64,000 nucleotides of DNA from Synchiropus splendidus (Eukaryota > Chordata > Actinopteri > Syngnathiformes > Callionymidae), in the NCBI RefSeq assembly GCF_027744825.2, contig NC_071335.1:9339001-9403000 (forward strand), read 5' to 3'. Every line of letters starts with the position of its first letter. The stretch's first letter is position 1. Under the pieces are notes generated by a model. The model was not told where the DNA came from, searched no databases, and saw nothing but the letters and a program-made list of their open reading frames with translations. Below, one piece after another: positions 1 to 12,860 of this stretch. The position numbers and the translations under genes are program-made.

Positions 1-3000
1 TCAATGGGTTTTTGGGAAATTTGTAAAATGCCATTTGAACACCCCCATTGAGCATTTTAGCAAGGTAGAGCTACAAGTATCATCAATGATCCCACTTCCT
101 GATGAAAGTGGAGGGAACAATATTTTAATATTTGTTGTCTTTGCACTACTGCAAGCACTCCAGGCTTTCAGGAAGTAGAATGGTCCTTTATTAAGTGTAG
201 AACAGCATCTTGTAAGCCGAATATTTCCACTGAACATGAGGACTTCTGGCATCTAACTTCCGGGCACATTAATCTGATGCAAAACACAAATGTTTGGGGT
301 TTGGGGTGATGTGACTCAGTATGTTTCCTTGAAAGCTTGGTATAGATTTTCCTGTTAGGTAAAAATGGAAACTGAAGACAGTTAGCTTGTGTGTGTGGAA
401 AGAGAAAGGTGCTAAAAGAGTGGGGAATTGTTTCATACTGGAGCTCAGCTGTAAAAAGTGAGATGATATCCAGGAGGATGTGGGAGGATGATCGCTCACA
501 TCCTCGCAGCCTCACCAACACACCTTATATAAACTTGTGTTGAATCTTCAATTCCATTGCAAAAGCTGTCAAGTCATTGCTGTTTCTCCTCAAGTCCACT
601 TTCTCTACCCAATTTACGACAGTGTGTGCGAACATAGAGACAACTTTTTGAGATTTACTCTTCACCCTGTGTTTAACATTTATGGCCAGAAACACACACA
701 GCTTGGCTGCCTCCCACTCACTCCTTCTTCCAATACTACCTTTAGCATCTTTGCTTTTCTTTCACTCTGCATGAACCATTTTACTTTGCCTTATTTGGAC
801 CCATTTCTAGTTAAATCTTAATGTGGCTGGATGTTATCTGAATTTGGCAGTTATTTTTGATCCCGAAAGCTACAATACATCTTTTACTTCTCTATCCAGC
901 TTCTGTTATGCACGTTTGAAATTGGACTGTTTGTTTTTATTTATTGAACTTGGTCTGTCTTGGTCTCCGTTCTCTCCGGTTCAGGTGGTCTTGACTACAA
1001 GTCTAACCAGACCCCATCTTTTTATGCTTTGCAAGCATTGTTTCGATATGCTTAAGGGTCTTGTGCCACCCTTTTGGATACATTTTTATTTGTCCACAGT
1101 TCATGGTACCTCTGAAAAGTATGTTTTGATCCAAGAAATCTGAAAGTCACACAAACTTCCCATCAGAATTTAGTGAGTTTCACCATTATATCTGGGCATT
1201 TCTGCCTGCTCATGTTGGAGTGTTGAGTAATGTTCACGGCTAGTCTGTTCTGTTCACTCAACAAGAAAGAAAGGTGCCACCCTTTGATTCTCTCTCCTTC
1301 ACTCCCATCCACACAGGCACCATCTGCTCCTCTATTCTGCCAGGCTCCTCTTTCATTCTGTGTGTTTATGTCACCCTTTCACGCTCCATCTCTCTGTCTT
1401 CCCCTATATGTGTCGGGATGTGGTTTGAAATGACTTTCCATTGACACATGCTGTATCAAAAAATAAGCTTCTTGTCTTCTAAAATTGTCGCCACTGCTGT
1501 CTGACTTGTTTACTTTGCACCTGTGCTTGTTCTATATAGGCTTGGATGTTTTTGTGTCCTGCCTTTCCTTTGTGTTCTGCAACCCGTAAAAGATATAGAA
1601 TCGTCTGGTTTATTCATCAAATAGCCTCACCACAAAGAACCCTGTGTTTTAGCATGGCAGGTGTAGTTCAGTGCATCAAATCTGAATGAATGAAACTTCA
1701 CTCAAAAGCTGGTGCTTTGTGTCCAATTTGTACATTGCATTACAAACGACAGCACCATGAGTAAACTGCTCAGCCATGCAGGTCCTAGCCCCAACCCACC
1801 CCCTTGAAACATGATGCTGAAGAGGAAAGAAGAGGATGACTGCATTGAAACAACTCATGTGGCAACACTGAAGGCTGACAGGTGCATCTACACTCGATGC
1901 AAAATTCCTCTTAAAAATAGGGATGTCAGCCTAAAAATTAAATAATGACTTCAACTTCCGTTCTTGTCCTTAACTGACTTTGAAGGCTACCTTTGTCCAA
2001 CTTTGTGTCCTTCTTCAGTCACTACCACATTGCATTGCAGAACATCTTTTTATAAAATTCGGATGTTTCTCATTAACAGCCACCCAAATCAATGATGAGT
2101 GCGCCCAACAGAGGCCCGGCTGTACTTCCTGTGTTTCTGATGCAATTGGAGCCAAAAACTTCCTAACAAGGTCCAACACTTATTACATTTTCATGTTAGA
2201 TCGCAAATTGTACCGCAGTTATTCATAGAAACCTTCTTATTCCCTTTGAAATCAGGGCAAACATTAATCCGCTATTTTAATGACAAGATTTCACATTTTT
2301 ACACTGTAAATCCAGCTGGTAATCAGGCAGTAGGATTGAAGACTTATTTCTCTCCGTAATGGGGAAATAAAAAATTGAGAACGTTTATGTTGTCTACAGA
2401 AATTAAGCGTGGCTTTGATGAGTTTTCTAATGGATAACTGCAATGGACAAAGGTCATCAACTGTGTCTGTCAATGTTATTTGACGGTTGTTAAAAATGAC
2501 ACAAAATGACACTTGGTGCTGCCATAAAAATGAATGTTATTGTATACTGTGTACTATAATTGAAAACTGCAATATATTGCTATATACTCAGACGGCACAT
2601 TTTTTCTAAATGTGATATTATATTTCAAGCTGTGGATGCACATTTTGATCACCTATCTTCATAAATAATCTGTAGATGCCATGATCATTGATGTTTCATT
2701 GGTCTTTCAGCTGTGGGATTCAACATCATTATGCTGCCTCAAGGATGTCTGAATAATGCAAACAAATTGCAATTAGGACAGGGTTCTCTATATGCTGGAA
2801 AAATCTATGCATTGGGTAAAATCTTAGTGTAGGGGTAGAAATCCCAGCAAAGGGAGCCCATGTTTTGCTGGTGCGAACCCTGTACGATGAGACATTTTTT
2901 GGAGTACGTCTATGGAAATTCGTGAGACAAACAATTGGACTTAGGTTGTAGATGTTGGTTGTTTATTCTGGTAATATTTAGGTCAGTGGTGAAGAGGCTT

Positions 3001-3364
3001 TGTGTGTCTGGACTGCATGCCACTATCGGATTAACATCAAGTCGTAGTGTGCTGACTGGATTCTATCAAGTCCTTTTCGAGTGAATTTCCGAAGCACTTT
3101 GGTAAATCCATTCACTCAACAAGTAGCCTTTCCTGTCTTCCTCCTCAGTGAGGCAACCCGAACCCAATCAATGGCGATCTCTGCAGGAATTGTGTTGTTA
3201 TGGCAACCATGTTGTTCATGATAGAGTGTGATTAGTTGTTATGAGATATCTGATATTCAAAGTATAAACACTGACCAGACTGTGTTGGTGGTACATATTT
3301 TCTGAGGACATCCATGCGTGTTGTCTTGGCTTGTTATTTGTTGACTTCACCCATCAGATTATTT

Positions 3365-3760
3365 CTCCTTAGGCCCCCTTACCTACTGATCTAGCAGTAG
3401 AATTCCAGCTTAGCTAAATTGATGGCCAGTGCTCATGAGGCTGCGGAGTGAATAATGTGCTCCGGGAAAATGCTCTAATGATCTCCACTCTTAGTCAGGT
3501 TGGAGCCTCATAAGAAAACCATTAGTCCCTTGGAAGGCCTGTGGTGGGACTGCTCCGTCTTTTATCAACATGTTAAGGCAGAAGGCTTGAGGTCATAGCG
3601 GCTCAATCCCCACTGGACAGATGGGGAGTATTGATCTGTGTACCTGCTGCTGCGTATTGCTTTAAATATCTCACATTATCAGCTCCAGATTCCCCCTGTT
3701 GTTGCTCTGATTGCATAATGAAGTGGAATGCAAATGTGTTAGTGTTTTTCAAGCCTGTTG
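3365..3760. promoter_or_regulatory. Possible conserved non-coding element with octamer site
   Basis: This non-coding stretch differs from the low-complexity AT-rich flanks. It has balanced composition, no simple repeats, and several homeodomain-type TAAT/ATTA cores. A perfect octamer ATGCAAAT (POU/Oct site) lies at 3728-3735. It has no open frame of note. The call rests on texture only; conservation cannot be seen from one sequence. Confidence 0.25.
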
Positions 3761-6129
3761 GTTAAATTAGTGAGCTTTGTACTAAGGAAAGAGGGGATCA
3801 CTTTCTGTCATGGATGACTCTTATTTCAGCCAGCTCACAGATCAATTGAAGTTAAACCGGATTACTGTCAATAGTGGCTGTGCTTCTTTGAGACTTTTTT
3901 TTACACATAAATGAGGTGGTATACGATGAAGTGATTGAACACAAAAAATGGCATGGTTCTAAACCAATCATAGGGGACTGCATTACTTAATCAAAGAAAG
4001 TGCATGTCGCTGTCGGGGCCAATCTTGTCTAGAGGTTAAAGCAGTATAAAAATGAAGGTCGGCACTGTGAAACCAAATCTGAATATTTGTGAACAAAGAT
4101 GACACATCAAATCAGAAAATGCGGTGGTAAAGGTGCCCTATTGTGATTTTTTTTTTTTTTTGTTACAGTAAAATCTCACAGACTTGGACACAGGAAATGT
4201 GTTGGACAAGAGGTTTGGAATTGGGTACATCTAGCAAAAGGAGAGGAAATGTCTTCTGTCATTTCCTCTCAGGGGTTGCTTCCATACATTATTCTCCTAA
4301 GTCGCACCTACAGTATTTTCGTCTTCAGTCATCACATCCATGAACCTCAATGGTGGTCTATCTCGCCCGCTGCCAATTGTAGCACTCTTCATCCAACACG
4401 TTTCCAGTCTCCCACTCTCCCACTCTGTGAGGTTTGATGAGTACAAAACATACAAAAGTAACTATAGGTTAAACTATTCTTTTTTCTTTTTTGATGACAA
4501 TCACATGGATTGGTTATCAATTTTAAGATGTAGTTATGATCAGTGTGATTAAGTGCATGATGTGGATAAAATCAGTCATAAGTACTCCTTAACTAAATAA
4601 TTATTTATTATTAATTATTATCGACCAATTGATCATGTAAAGAAAAGTGCTGAAAGAGACAACGCAATGTATCTGTTCCAAGTCAACCTTGACTCTCCTG
4701 TGTGGAGACATGCTGGTTTTACTTTCTTGTAATGTAAGGTCAAGGCTTCTCTTTAAAGGAAAGATACTATGCTTCTGCTATACTGTACTACCTGTATACT
4801 TTATTCTGCATGAATGGTCCAAACTTTCACCAGTTGAGGACTATCTTGACTTCTGTTGTCCCAAGTCATAGCAATCACTAAATGCATGGTTATTGTTAAG
4901 TAATTTTATTTATTATTTTTTTAATATACGGCATCCTAAAAGTTATTCCTGAAAGTAATTGACAATTGTTAATTTAGCATTGTTACTTTTAACAAATACA
5001 AACAAAAAACAAAACAAAAAATGTCAAATGTCTTCAAGGACTTCATGCTGTTAGTGTTGAAGACCTGCTCGTGGGTGTGTTGGAAAGGTCCTCTGGATAG
5101 AAGCAGACCAGAAGGGGCCATTACAGGAGGCCAGCGTGTGACTCATAGGACAGGGATGATTGATGCACCATGTACCTTCCTTTGAACTATTTTTACTTCA
5201 GTACAATCAAGGTCAGTCAGAAGAAATATGCATACAAGGCTGCTTTTTATGTTCATTTTTTCCTCTTTGCCATGGTGCATTGAATTTATTTGACTGTATG
5301 ATTGGTCCAGTGTTGCTGTGCTCTTCACTGATTGAAGAATATTTTTATCAACATGGAATTCTTCACTAATGTAGAATTATTTTAGACACATATTTTCCTT
5401 GACCTTCCCTTCCTGCCCAACAGGAAGTAGCCATGCTTATAAAGACTTCTTGAACAAGTATTTATAATTGATAATATGATAATTAATACAAGTAAAAAAA
5501 ATAGTATGTCTTTGGATCATGTTTCTTATCAACACATTTGCGCAAAACAGTTTCTTTAGTATTGCAACTGAGAGTTGTTCTGATAGGTTGTGCCAACCAG
5601 AGACCGTTAAGAAGAAGAGGCTGTGGCCGGGGTGAGTCTGACAGTCAGTTGGGGGTCTATACTTGTCTTGCTTTGGTGGCTGAACCAAACAAATGGTTAT
5701 GTATGGTGCAGCAAACAGACTGGATGAGAATAATTTGGAGTAGATGAAGATGTTAATTTCAATCCCACATCAACAACATTCAATAACATTCCATTTCAAT
5801 GTGACTTGACGGATTGGAAAAGGTGCACAGAATATTTTTTTTCCTGGTCAGATTATCAGAATTAGTTCAGTCCTGTTGTGACAATTCTTTGTTGATTATT
5901 TGACAACTTCAGAAGGTTTCTGAAGATGTAACACTCCTGATAACTCCTGATTCTTGCTCAATATTCCTTTGGTATTGTGGCAGTGGGCATGTTCTTCTAC
6001 GTCTGGGCTTTGGCACATTTCCACATCTCTGTCTTGGAATTGAACACTCAGCTTTGCACAGAAGAAGCTGTGCTTTGCATTACCTTCATTCCCACAATTT
6101 ATTTCTCATTTGTTCCTTCCTGTCTTTAT

Positions 6130-6335
6130 AAACCTTCAGTGTTGGGGGAGGGTGGTTTCCTTCTTGAATGGCCATGAGCGGGTTGAGCAACAGATGGTTC
6201 TGATCCAGAGTTCCAGCCTGTCTATATTGACACTCATTGCTATTCTGGATCACAGAGACGACGCTGGTGTCTGCAAACTTCAGGTGTCTTTGACTCCTTT
6301 AAGACACTGGCTGTCGGGACAGTCACATTGAAGAT
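6130..6335 (-). mobile_element. Degenerate LINE reverse transcriptase fragment (L2/CR1/Rex1-like)
   Basis: Read on the minus strand, about 6300 down to 6140 gives LKFADTSVVSVIQNSNE, followed by YRQ and LLLNP. This resembles the reverse-transcriptase palm motif KFADDTTVVGLI, then YR and N-L-LN, of fish L2/CR1/Rex1-clade LINEs. The second aspartate of the catalytic FADD motif is lost (FADT), so the copy is dead. No further domain could be followed on either side. Confidence 0.6.
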
Positions 6336-6636
6336 GGTGGTGAGTCGTGGATATCTGAGATTATATTGTTATATTCCCTAAACAAAGTCCTTTTTTCTGT
6401 GTTGGGGCAGACAAGGTGTTGCTTAACGTGTTGCTTCCCATTGTCTGAACTGTTTGCTCTGTAACTGGACTGGTGACATGTTATGAAGACCATCACAGAC
6501 CTCCCTGTGACATGTCATCGTATATTTCATGACCACAGTCTGTTTCTGAACTTGGACACAATGCATTTTTGCAGCGCTGGACCTTTCTTGGTTGAGTTTG
6601 CATGCTCTCCATGTGACATTCTGACTAGGTTAATTG

Positions 6637-6639
6637 GTG

Positions 6640-6686
<47 letters not shown>
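6637..6686. repeat. (GCGT)n microsatellite
   Basis: About twelve tandem GCGT units. The tract abuts a LINE 3' tail on its right, a common arrangement because LINE tails seed simple repeats. Confidence 0.95.
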
Positions 6687-6782
6687 CGTGCGATGGACTG
6701 GTAACCTGTTCAGGGTGTTTTCCTGCCTCTTGCCCAGTGACCATTGAGACCGACTCCAGCAGACTAAGCGGTGGTTAAATGA
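6687..6782 (+). mobile_element. LINE 3' tail (fish L2/Rex1-like consensus)
   Basis: The segment reads GCGATGGACTGGTAACCTGT, then CAGGGTGTTTTCCTGCCTCT, then GCCCAGTGACC, and ends near CTCCAGCAGACTAAGCGGT. This is a diverged copy of a very common teleost LINE 3' end, a 'gatggactggcgacctgt ... gcctctcgccca ... ggctccagc ... taagcgg' pattern. It is oppositely oriented to the reverse-transcriptase scrap 350 bases to its left, so the two are probably separate insertions. Confidence 0.7.
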
Positions 6783-7820
6783 AGATCTATTGACTGCGGT
6801 TTGGATAACTTCTGCAGTCCTTGACCGGAAGACTTTATTTTTGTATTAAGTATATCTGGCTTAATAAATTGAGAGAAAGACTTGTGCATGTCTTGTTTTT
6901 TATAGCTCTGGTAGAATGACCATTTGCTTGTCTCGAATAAAGAGTTCTCTTTCCGAACCAGCACCATTTAACAAACCAGCTCCCCCAATTATGCACGGTA
7001 GATTGAGTTATCAGTCCTCTCTTCCGCTCTCTTGTTAGATGGGTCTGTATGTCACTGGATGCCCTGGACCCCTCACTCCAGATTGTCTCCCATTGTTGGT
7101 TCCTCAATTTGGCCCGATTGAAATTGAACGCTGGACCCTGGGTATGCTAGTAATTAGTCCAGCATCTGTCTTTGTAGATTATTAGTATCCCTGACTACTG
7201 CTTGGACAGATTGGGATTTCTGCTCAAGTGACCTGACCAGCATTGTTTTAGAAATGTTCTGCAACATCTCTTCAGGAGATCTGAGCTAACCTCCTGACTA
7301 ACTGCAACTACCATACACTTCAGTTCTTGAATCAAATTTTCAGATCCAGGGTTGTTGTTGTCATCTGTATGGTGAGGCTGTTGCCTTAAATTCACTTCTC
7401 CAAAGCTGAGGACATTTTTAAAGGTCTTTAAAGGCAAACATTGCATGCTGTATATGTAGATCCTGTATTTTCCTCACATCTTTGACAACATTACAAATGA
7501 AAAGACGACTGTATTATTTATTTAGTTATTTATTTTTAAAGGATTACACATATCAAGACTTCAGTAAATGCATTTTTTTTCTGTTTCATTTTTTTGGGGA
7601 AAGATCTCTGTCTTAGTTTCTGAGTGTAGCAGAACCTTATTTCCAGTGGTAGCTTTTGATGATAATGACTAATTGATTTTTTTTTTCACTTGAGCATTTT
7701 CAGATAATCTTCATTGATTTTTAACTGATTGAAGTGTGAGATCATTCAGTTATTCAGCTCTGCAGTCACATGTATCCCCATCAGCTGCTGAGCAATATAA
7801 TTTACATTTGTGACTGCATA

Positions 7821-7821
<1 letters not shown>

Positions 7822-7857
<36 letters not shown>

Positions 7858-7900
7858 TATATGTATATATATATATGTATGTATGTATATATATATATTA
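7822..7900. repeat. (AT)n microsatellite with GTAT interruptions
   Basis: An alternating AT tract of about 30 bp, then ATGCACATATATGTAT, (AT)n and GTATGTAT variants, ending in (AT)n. Confidence 0.95.
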
Positions 7901-9059
7901 ATAATAATTTTTTTTAAAGGCAAATTTAACTGTCCTTTTCCTGAACACAGATGTAATAAAGGCTGTACGCTTGTTGAATATTTCTGACATTTTGCCAAAT
8001 GTGGTTGATGTATTGTGTGTCCATAAAAACAAAAAACAAAATCTTGTTACATTTTCTTGCCCGAGTGCATTTTCAAGTCCTTCAATAGTCTTCCCTTTCA
8101 ACAAACGAAAGCTGCTGTTGCAGGGATGAGCAAACGTATTGACTGTTCAACTTTCTCTGGCGAAACTATGTTGACTTTGTAACGTGATTTAGGCTTGAAT
8201 CAATATATTCTAATTACATTTTAAGCTTCTCTTTCTTTCGTTTCTAAATTCATCTACTTTTATTTCCATTGTGGCTGATTATTTGAAGGAGCTTTTTTCA
8301 CCCCCTAATGAAATTATCAATTTAAAGGCTCTGTTCAGAAAGGTTTGAGTTATTTAGAAAGTTTAAATGACTTTTTTTCTGTTTAATAACAGAATGGAAC
8401 ATTTGAAACTTGAAAGATCTTTAAAAGCAGTGCATGAAAAAGGGCCCCTTTTCTTTTAACATTTTATATATGGAAATGTCCGGTGGCATACTGTCGCGTA
8501 TGCCATTGTTGCTACGATTTATAACAATGAAAGCACCCTAATCTCATAATTTCATGGATGACCGATGTCTGTGTCTCAATTTGTGTCCCCCTTGTCTTGA
8601 TGCAATTGATATGTCACCTCCTCTGTGGATCCTTTACTGTGGCACGGCAACTACATGCTGAAGAGTGAGTGGCAACAATAACAAAGAGGGGTTTGTCCCA
8701 GGACATAAAAAGGAGTGCAGACAAAGCCATTTATCACAGCCAATCCTGCAGCACACTCCCCTAATGAAGACAGATGGAGGCTGCTGGATCAACACTGGAA
8801 CTCTCTATATTAAGAACACATCAGCCACATATGAGAGGGTCTATCAAAATCACTTAGCCAATGAGTGGACCTTAATTATGCTGGCGTTTGACTTCCCTTT
8901 TGGTTTTCCATTGAATCCTTTCTCTCTGCCTGCAACCCGTCACTCAAGTCTATGCATGTTGGCAAAGCTGTTGATGTTTCAGGGAACGTCAAGTTCTCTC
9001 TGATCTATTCCAAAGGTGTTTTGCAAATGCATTTTGTCTCACTCTGTTACAGACATTTT

Positions 9060-9360
9060 AAGGTCAACAGACTGTGAATCACAACCCATAACCCATGTGC
9101 AGAGGAACCCTTGAGTAAAAAGAGGTATCTTCAGTTAGACCCCTTGTGCCGTGGAGCATATTGTAGGATGGGTAAAGGCAGTGAAGAAATAGCTTCACAC
9201 CCTTTGCTTCCTCTTTTGTGATGTGATCCTTTATGGATTCACAAAAGGAAATTCTATTTCTCCCCTTTGCCCTCTGATCACAGCAGTGTCAAAGGTCCAT
9301 TGAACAATGGTGTCTCCAGAGTTTGTGAAGTGAGCCTGACAGCAATAGGCTATCACACAC
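9060..9360. promoter_or_regulatory. Possible conserved non-coding element
   Basis: A complex, non-repetitive non-coding block. It carries TCAAAGGTCC at 9289-9298 (nuclear-receptor or TCF-like) beside AACAATGG at 9303-9310 (SOX-like). There is no plausible coding frame. The assignment is by appearance only. Confidence 0.2.
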
Positions 9361-12300
9361 AATTTATCACAAAAAACTATCCCCACGATAAGAATTAGAC
9401 ATCTCAACCACGACAGTGCGATGCTCTCCAGCTCCGTGGTGCGTGGCTGTTGACACCGAAGGGATCATATAGGTTTTCTGACGCGCCTGTCGGACGAGAA
9501 TCGCGTGAAGACATGCAGTGTTTCCCTCAGAACTCTCCTCACTTCGACTATATACTGTTCAGAAAATCGTTCACAATAATGCCAATAGATTTTGATCGTA
9601 CTGGAACTATTCACCCAAACATCTCTCTCATCTTTTGCAATAAAACCGCCAGAACAGAACATGTAAGGTTACATGCTTCACAGAGTTCTAAGAGAGATGT
9701 GAAACATTGAATTGCCCTTAAATACCCTTATTTAACCATAAACTAATGATGTTGGAGACAAACTCCAGTAATCTAATCGAATGCAGAAAACACCATTTAG
9801 TAAGCGTTTTTTCTTTAGAAAACAGTTGGGCTTGAAAGTAGTAATAGAACAAAACATATTTTTATCATTATTGCTAAAATGCCAAAATGTATGGTGACAT
9901 AATATTTTGTCCATATCGCCCACCAAGTGTCTGATAACGGAGCAGGTGGGGGAGTTTTACCCCATTGAAAGGATGACCGTTATTCTAATGGCAACGCATT
10001 GCATTGTGACTGTCACTCCAACATGAGGCAGCACTGAACATGCAGGAAAGCTTGTTCATCTCCCCTTTCTCTGGTACACTTCATTTACATGTACAGGTAC
10101 TTTGAAGTCTAACTTTGTACTTTGAATTCTATGCCATTCATTTCGCACACCCACAGGGAGTATTACAAATCCCTTGCCACGTACATGTTTGTAAGAAAAA
10201 AGTTTACCTTGGTCTCCTGCATAAAAGCCCTCTGTTAATGACCTTGGCTTTAGTTTTTACTTTGTACTTAAATGTGAAAACAAAAAACAAAAAAAAAACG
10301 AGCTTTTTGACTTAATGCCATTACTTACAACATGATATGAACTGAGAGGAAGCTTGCATTCATGGAGTGATGCATTCTTGTCATGTTTAAAATGCCAAAG
10401 CTATATAAAATAATGGATGAGATAATGGGCTGGCCATTTTTTTGTCACACATAATTTGCTAGTTTCCAGGAATTTAGTGTAGGAGAAAAATACGCTCAGA
10501 TTTCTGCCTCAAGTGCTGGTGATTGGAGGCTTTGGGAGTTTTTCATTATTTTATTAGTAATACTCATCTACATTATTTTCTTCTGTCTCTAATACACGAT
10601 ACCAAACTGAAACAAATCATATTTCCACTGATAAGAGCCACATAACCCAGCAGATTGTTTGGCTACGTGTTCAGTATGGGCCGATGTCCAAATGGGGTTC
10701 AAATGCACTTGTTGAGTAATATGGCATAGTTGATGTGAACCATGCGTTGTGAATAATGATTTAAATCATTCTACAACAGCAGTATGTTTCAGAATTTGTC
10801 AGCGGGTTGACATCTGATAGATTTCATGTTTGACTCAACAACCAGATGATCTCCAGTCTGTCTGGTTTGCTCGGTATTTGTGGCGTGTCCTCTGTTTTGT
10901 TGCATTTTAACCTTTTACTGAGTCTAAAATCAGTGGTTGAATAGCACTGCTGTACCTGAACACATTTTGGGTGAACATGAACTTTTGTAATTTTAAGCTT
11001 ACCATTTTCTACCTCTGTTTCAGTTGGTAAAATGTGCTGTATGCCACTGTACTTTTCTTTAATAATTAAAAGACCACAATATCATTTTGGTGTGAAAGCT
11101 TCAGCTGCTTCTTGTGTGGACTGAACTCATACCAACAATGGGGAATTGCTCCCTATATGCTAATGTGATTCCAGGTTTGAAATTTGATCTCAAGATGAAA
11201 TCTAGCACATAGATTTCATCTGTGTTTTAGTTTTAACTGCAGTATGAAGATACTGAGCAATTGTTTCATTTTATTTACGGAAAATACAGTCACTCTGCGT
11301 GCGATTGTTTTGTGTCCCGACTGTTTTCCCGATGTGGGGAAAGCACATATGGACCACCACTGTTCATTGACTTGCAGACACAAAAGTTCAAATGCTACTC
11401 CAGCTCATACCAGGTCTGGTAATGAAATATTGATCCCATCCTGAACCAGTCATTTGAATCTTCTCTGTGCTGCAGGAAGTATATATTCTGAAACCTGATT
11501 TAAATTGGAGATCATCACAGAACAGTGTGTTAATCTGAGTAGGAAACACTAGCTCATCCTGTGGCCCCTGGAGGATTGCAGAACCACAGTCTCAATCATT
11601 GGACATCGTCTTTGAGCCCAAAATAACATTTCCATATCTGGTATCTCCTGATCGCCAGTAAATGTAGTCCACTGTGTTATAGAATTAACACAAACAAAGT
11701 CATCACTTCCTTGGAATGCATGACAATAAATGCGGGGACGCCACTGACCTGTAAGACGTTTATCATTGACTGTTTTTGTTGTACATAAATTGCACAGGCG
11801 TTGACTGCAATAGATGTAGAATTGTCTAGAATTTTTGAAATACCTTAAATAACTAAAGAAGAACCTTAAAATATCAATTCCAGTGTATTCGATATATACT
11901 TTCAAACATCTTTGTTTCATGCAACACCTATTTGTAGATCACTATTTATTTACTTTCAAGTTGATTCATTTTGGAATTTCCATCTTTAGCATCTATTCAC
12001 ATGAATGTTTTAACAAGGGGCTATTGAGAGGCTTTTAATCAGGTTCATGTGCGATTATGCTATGTGCTTCATCCACTTTGGCACATACCTCACTTAAGTC
12101 AGGCACCGTCCCTTTGTCTCTTGGCTAATGGCTTTGGGCACTCTTGACTGCTCCAATCCCCTCTCAATCAGAAGCCACTGGAACTTTCCATCCAGGTGGT
12201 GGGATACGAAGGCGGCACTTGATTGGAGTCATACGTGGATCAGTCAGAGGCATCTGGCAGCTTCTGATCAGAATTGTTGTGCAGATGGATCTGTGAAACC

Positions 12301-12659
12301 ACAGGTTTCTCAGAACTGATCATACAGTCTTGATCGGTACAGAGTAGTTGATGAAACATTCTCATGATTTACTCTTCACCACAGTTAATTTTTTTTAATG
12401 CTTTCCTGTCATATTCTGATGTATGTCATGTAATTTAGTTGGCACCATTTGACTCTGATGATCCATTTAATGGTATTCATGACGACTAAAAAAGGAGGCA
12501 GAATTTCTGTAATTTATTGTGGAGCTCTGCTGATCAACACCACAGCCAGGAGACATGGAACATAAGTGAGCCAAGTGGCTCAAGTTCTTCCAGTGGCTGA
12601 GATTACACCTAGGTAGTTTGAAGAGCTGCTGTGTGTGAGGATCTAAATGGACAGTTTTG

Positions 12660-12860
12660 TGTGCATCAGGGAGGATAACACGGGCCAGATCCAGGACACT
12701 TTGAAGAGATTGTGTCTCTGGCCTCACCTGGGAAGCTGGTGGTAGTGGTAGTGGTGAGGTGTCTCTGTCTTTCCCTATTGATGCTGTCGTTGTGAAGACA
12801 GCCACAACACAACAGATAAGCGACAGAAAATGGATGGTTGCGTAGATGGATGGAAGGATT
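12660..12860 (+). mobile_element. Rex3/RTE-type LINE 3' end
   Basis: The stretch GGGAGGATAACACGGGCCAG, then GTGTCTCTGGCC, then GGGAAGCTGGTGG, then GATAAGCGACAGAAAATGGA followed by a loose (GATG)n tail is a diverged copy of the 3' terminus of Rex3-like RTE retrotransposons. That family is abundant in teleosts ('gataagcggaagaagatggatgg'). The reverse-transcriptase domain is absent upstream, so this is a 5'-truncated dead copy. Confidence 0.75.

Noticed and set aside
2820..2900. B-box-like GGTTCGCACC on the minus strand (tRNA or SINE)
   Set aside because: No matching A box at the right distance and no tRNA cloverleaf could be drawn.
11549..11920. 123-codon minus-strand frame
   Set aside because: No similarity recognised and composition like flanking intron.
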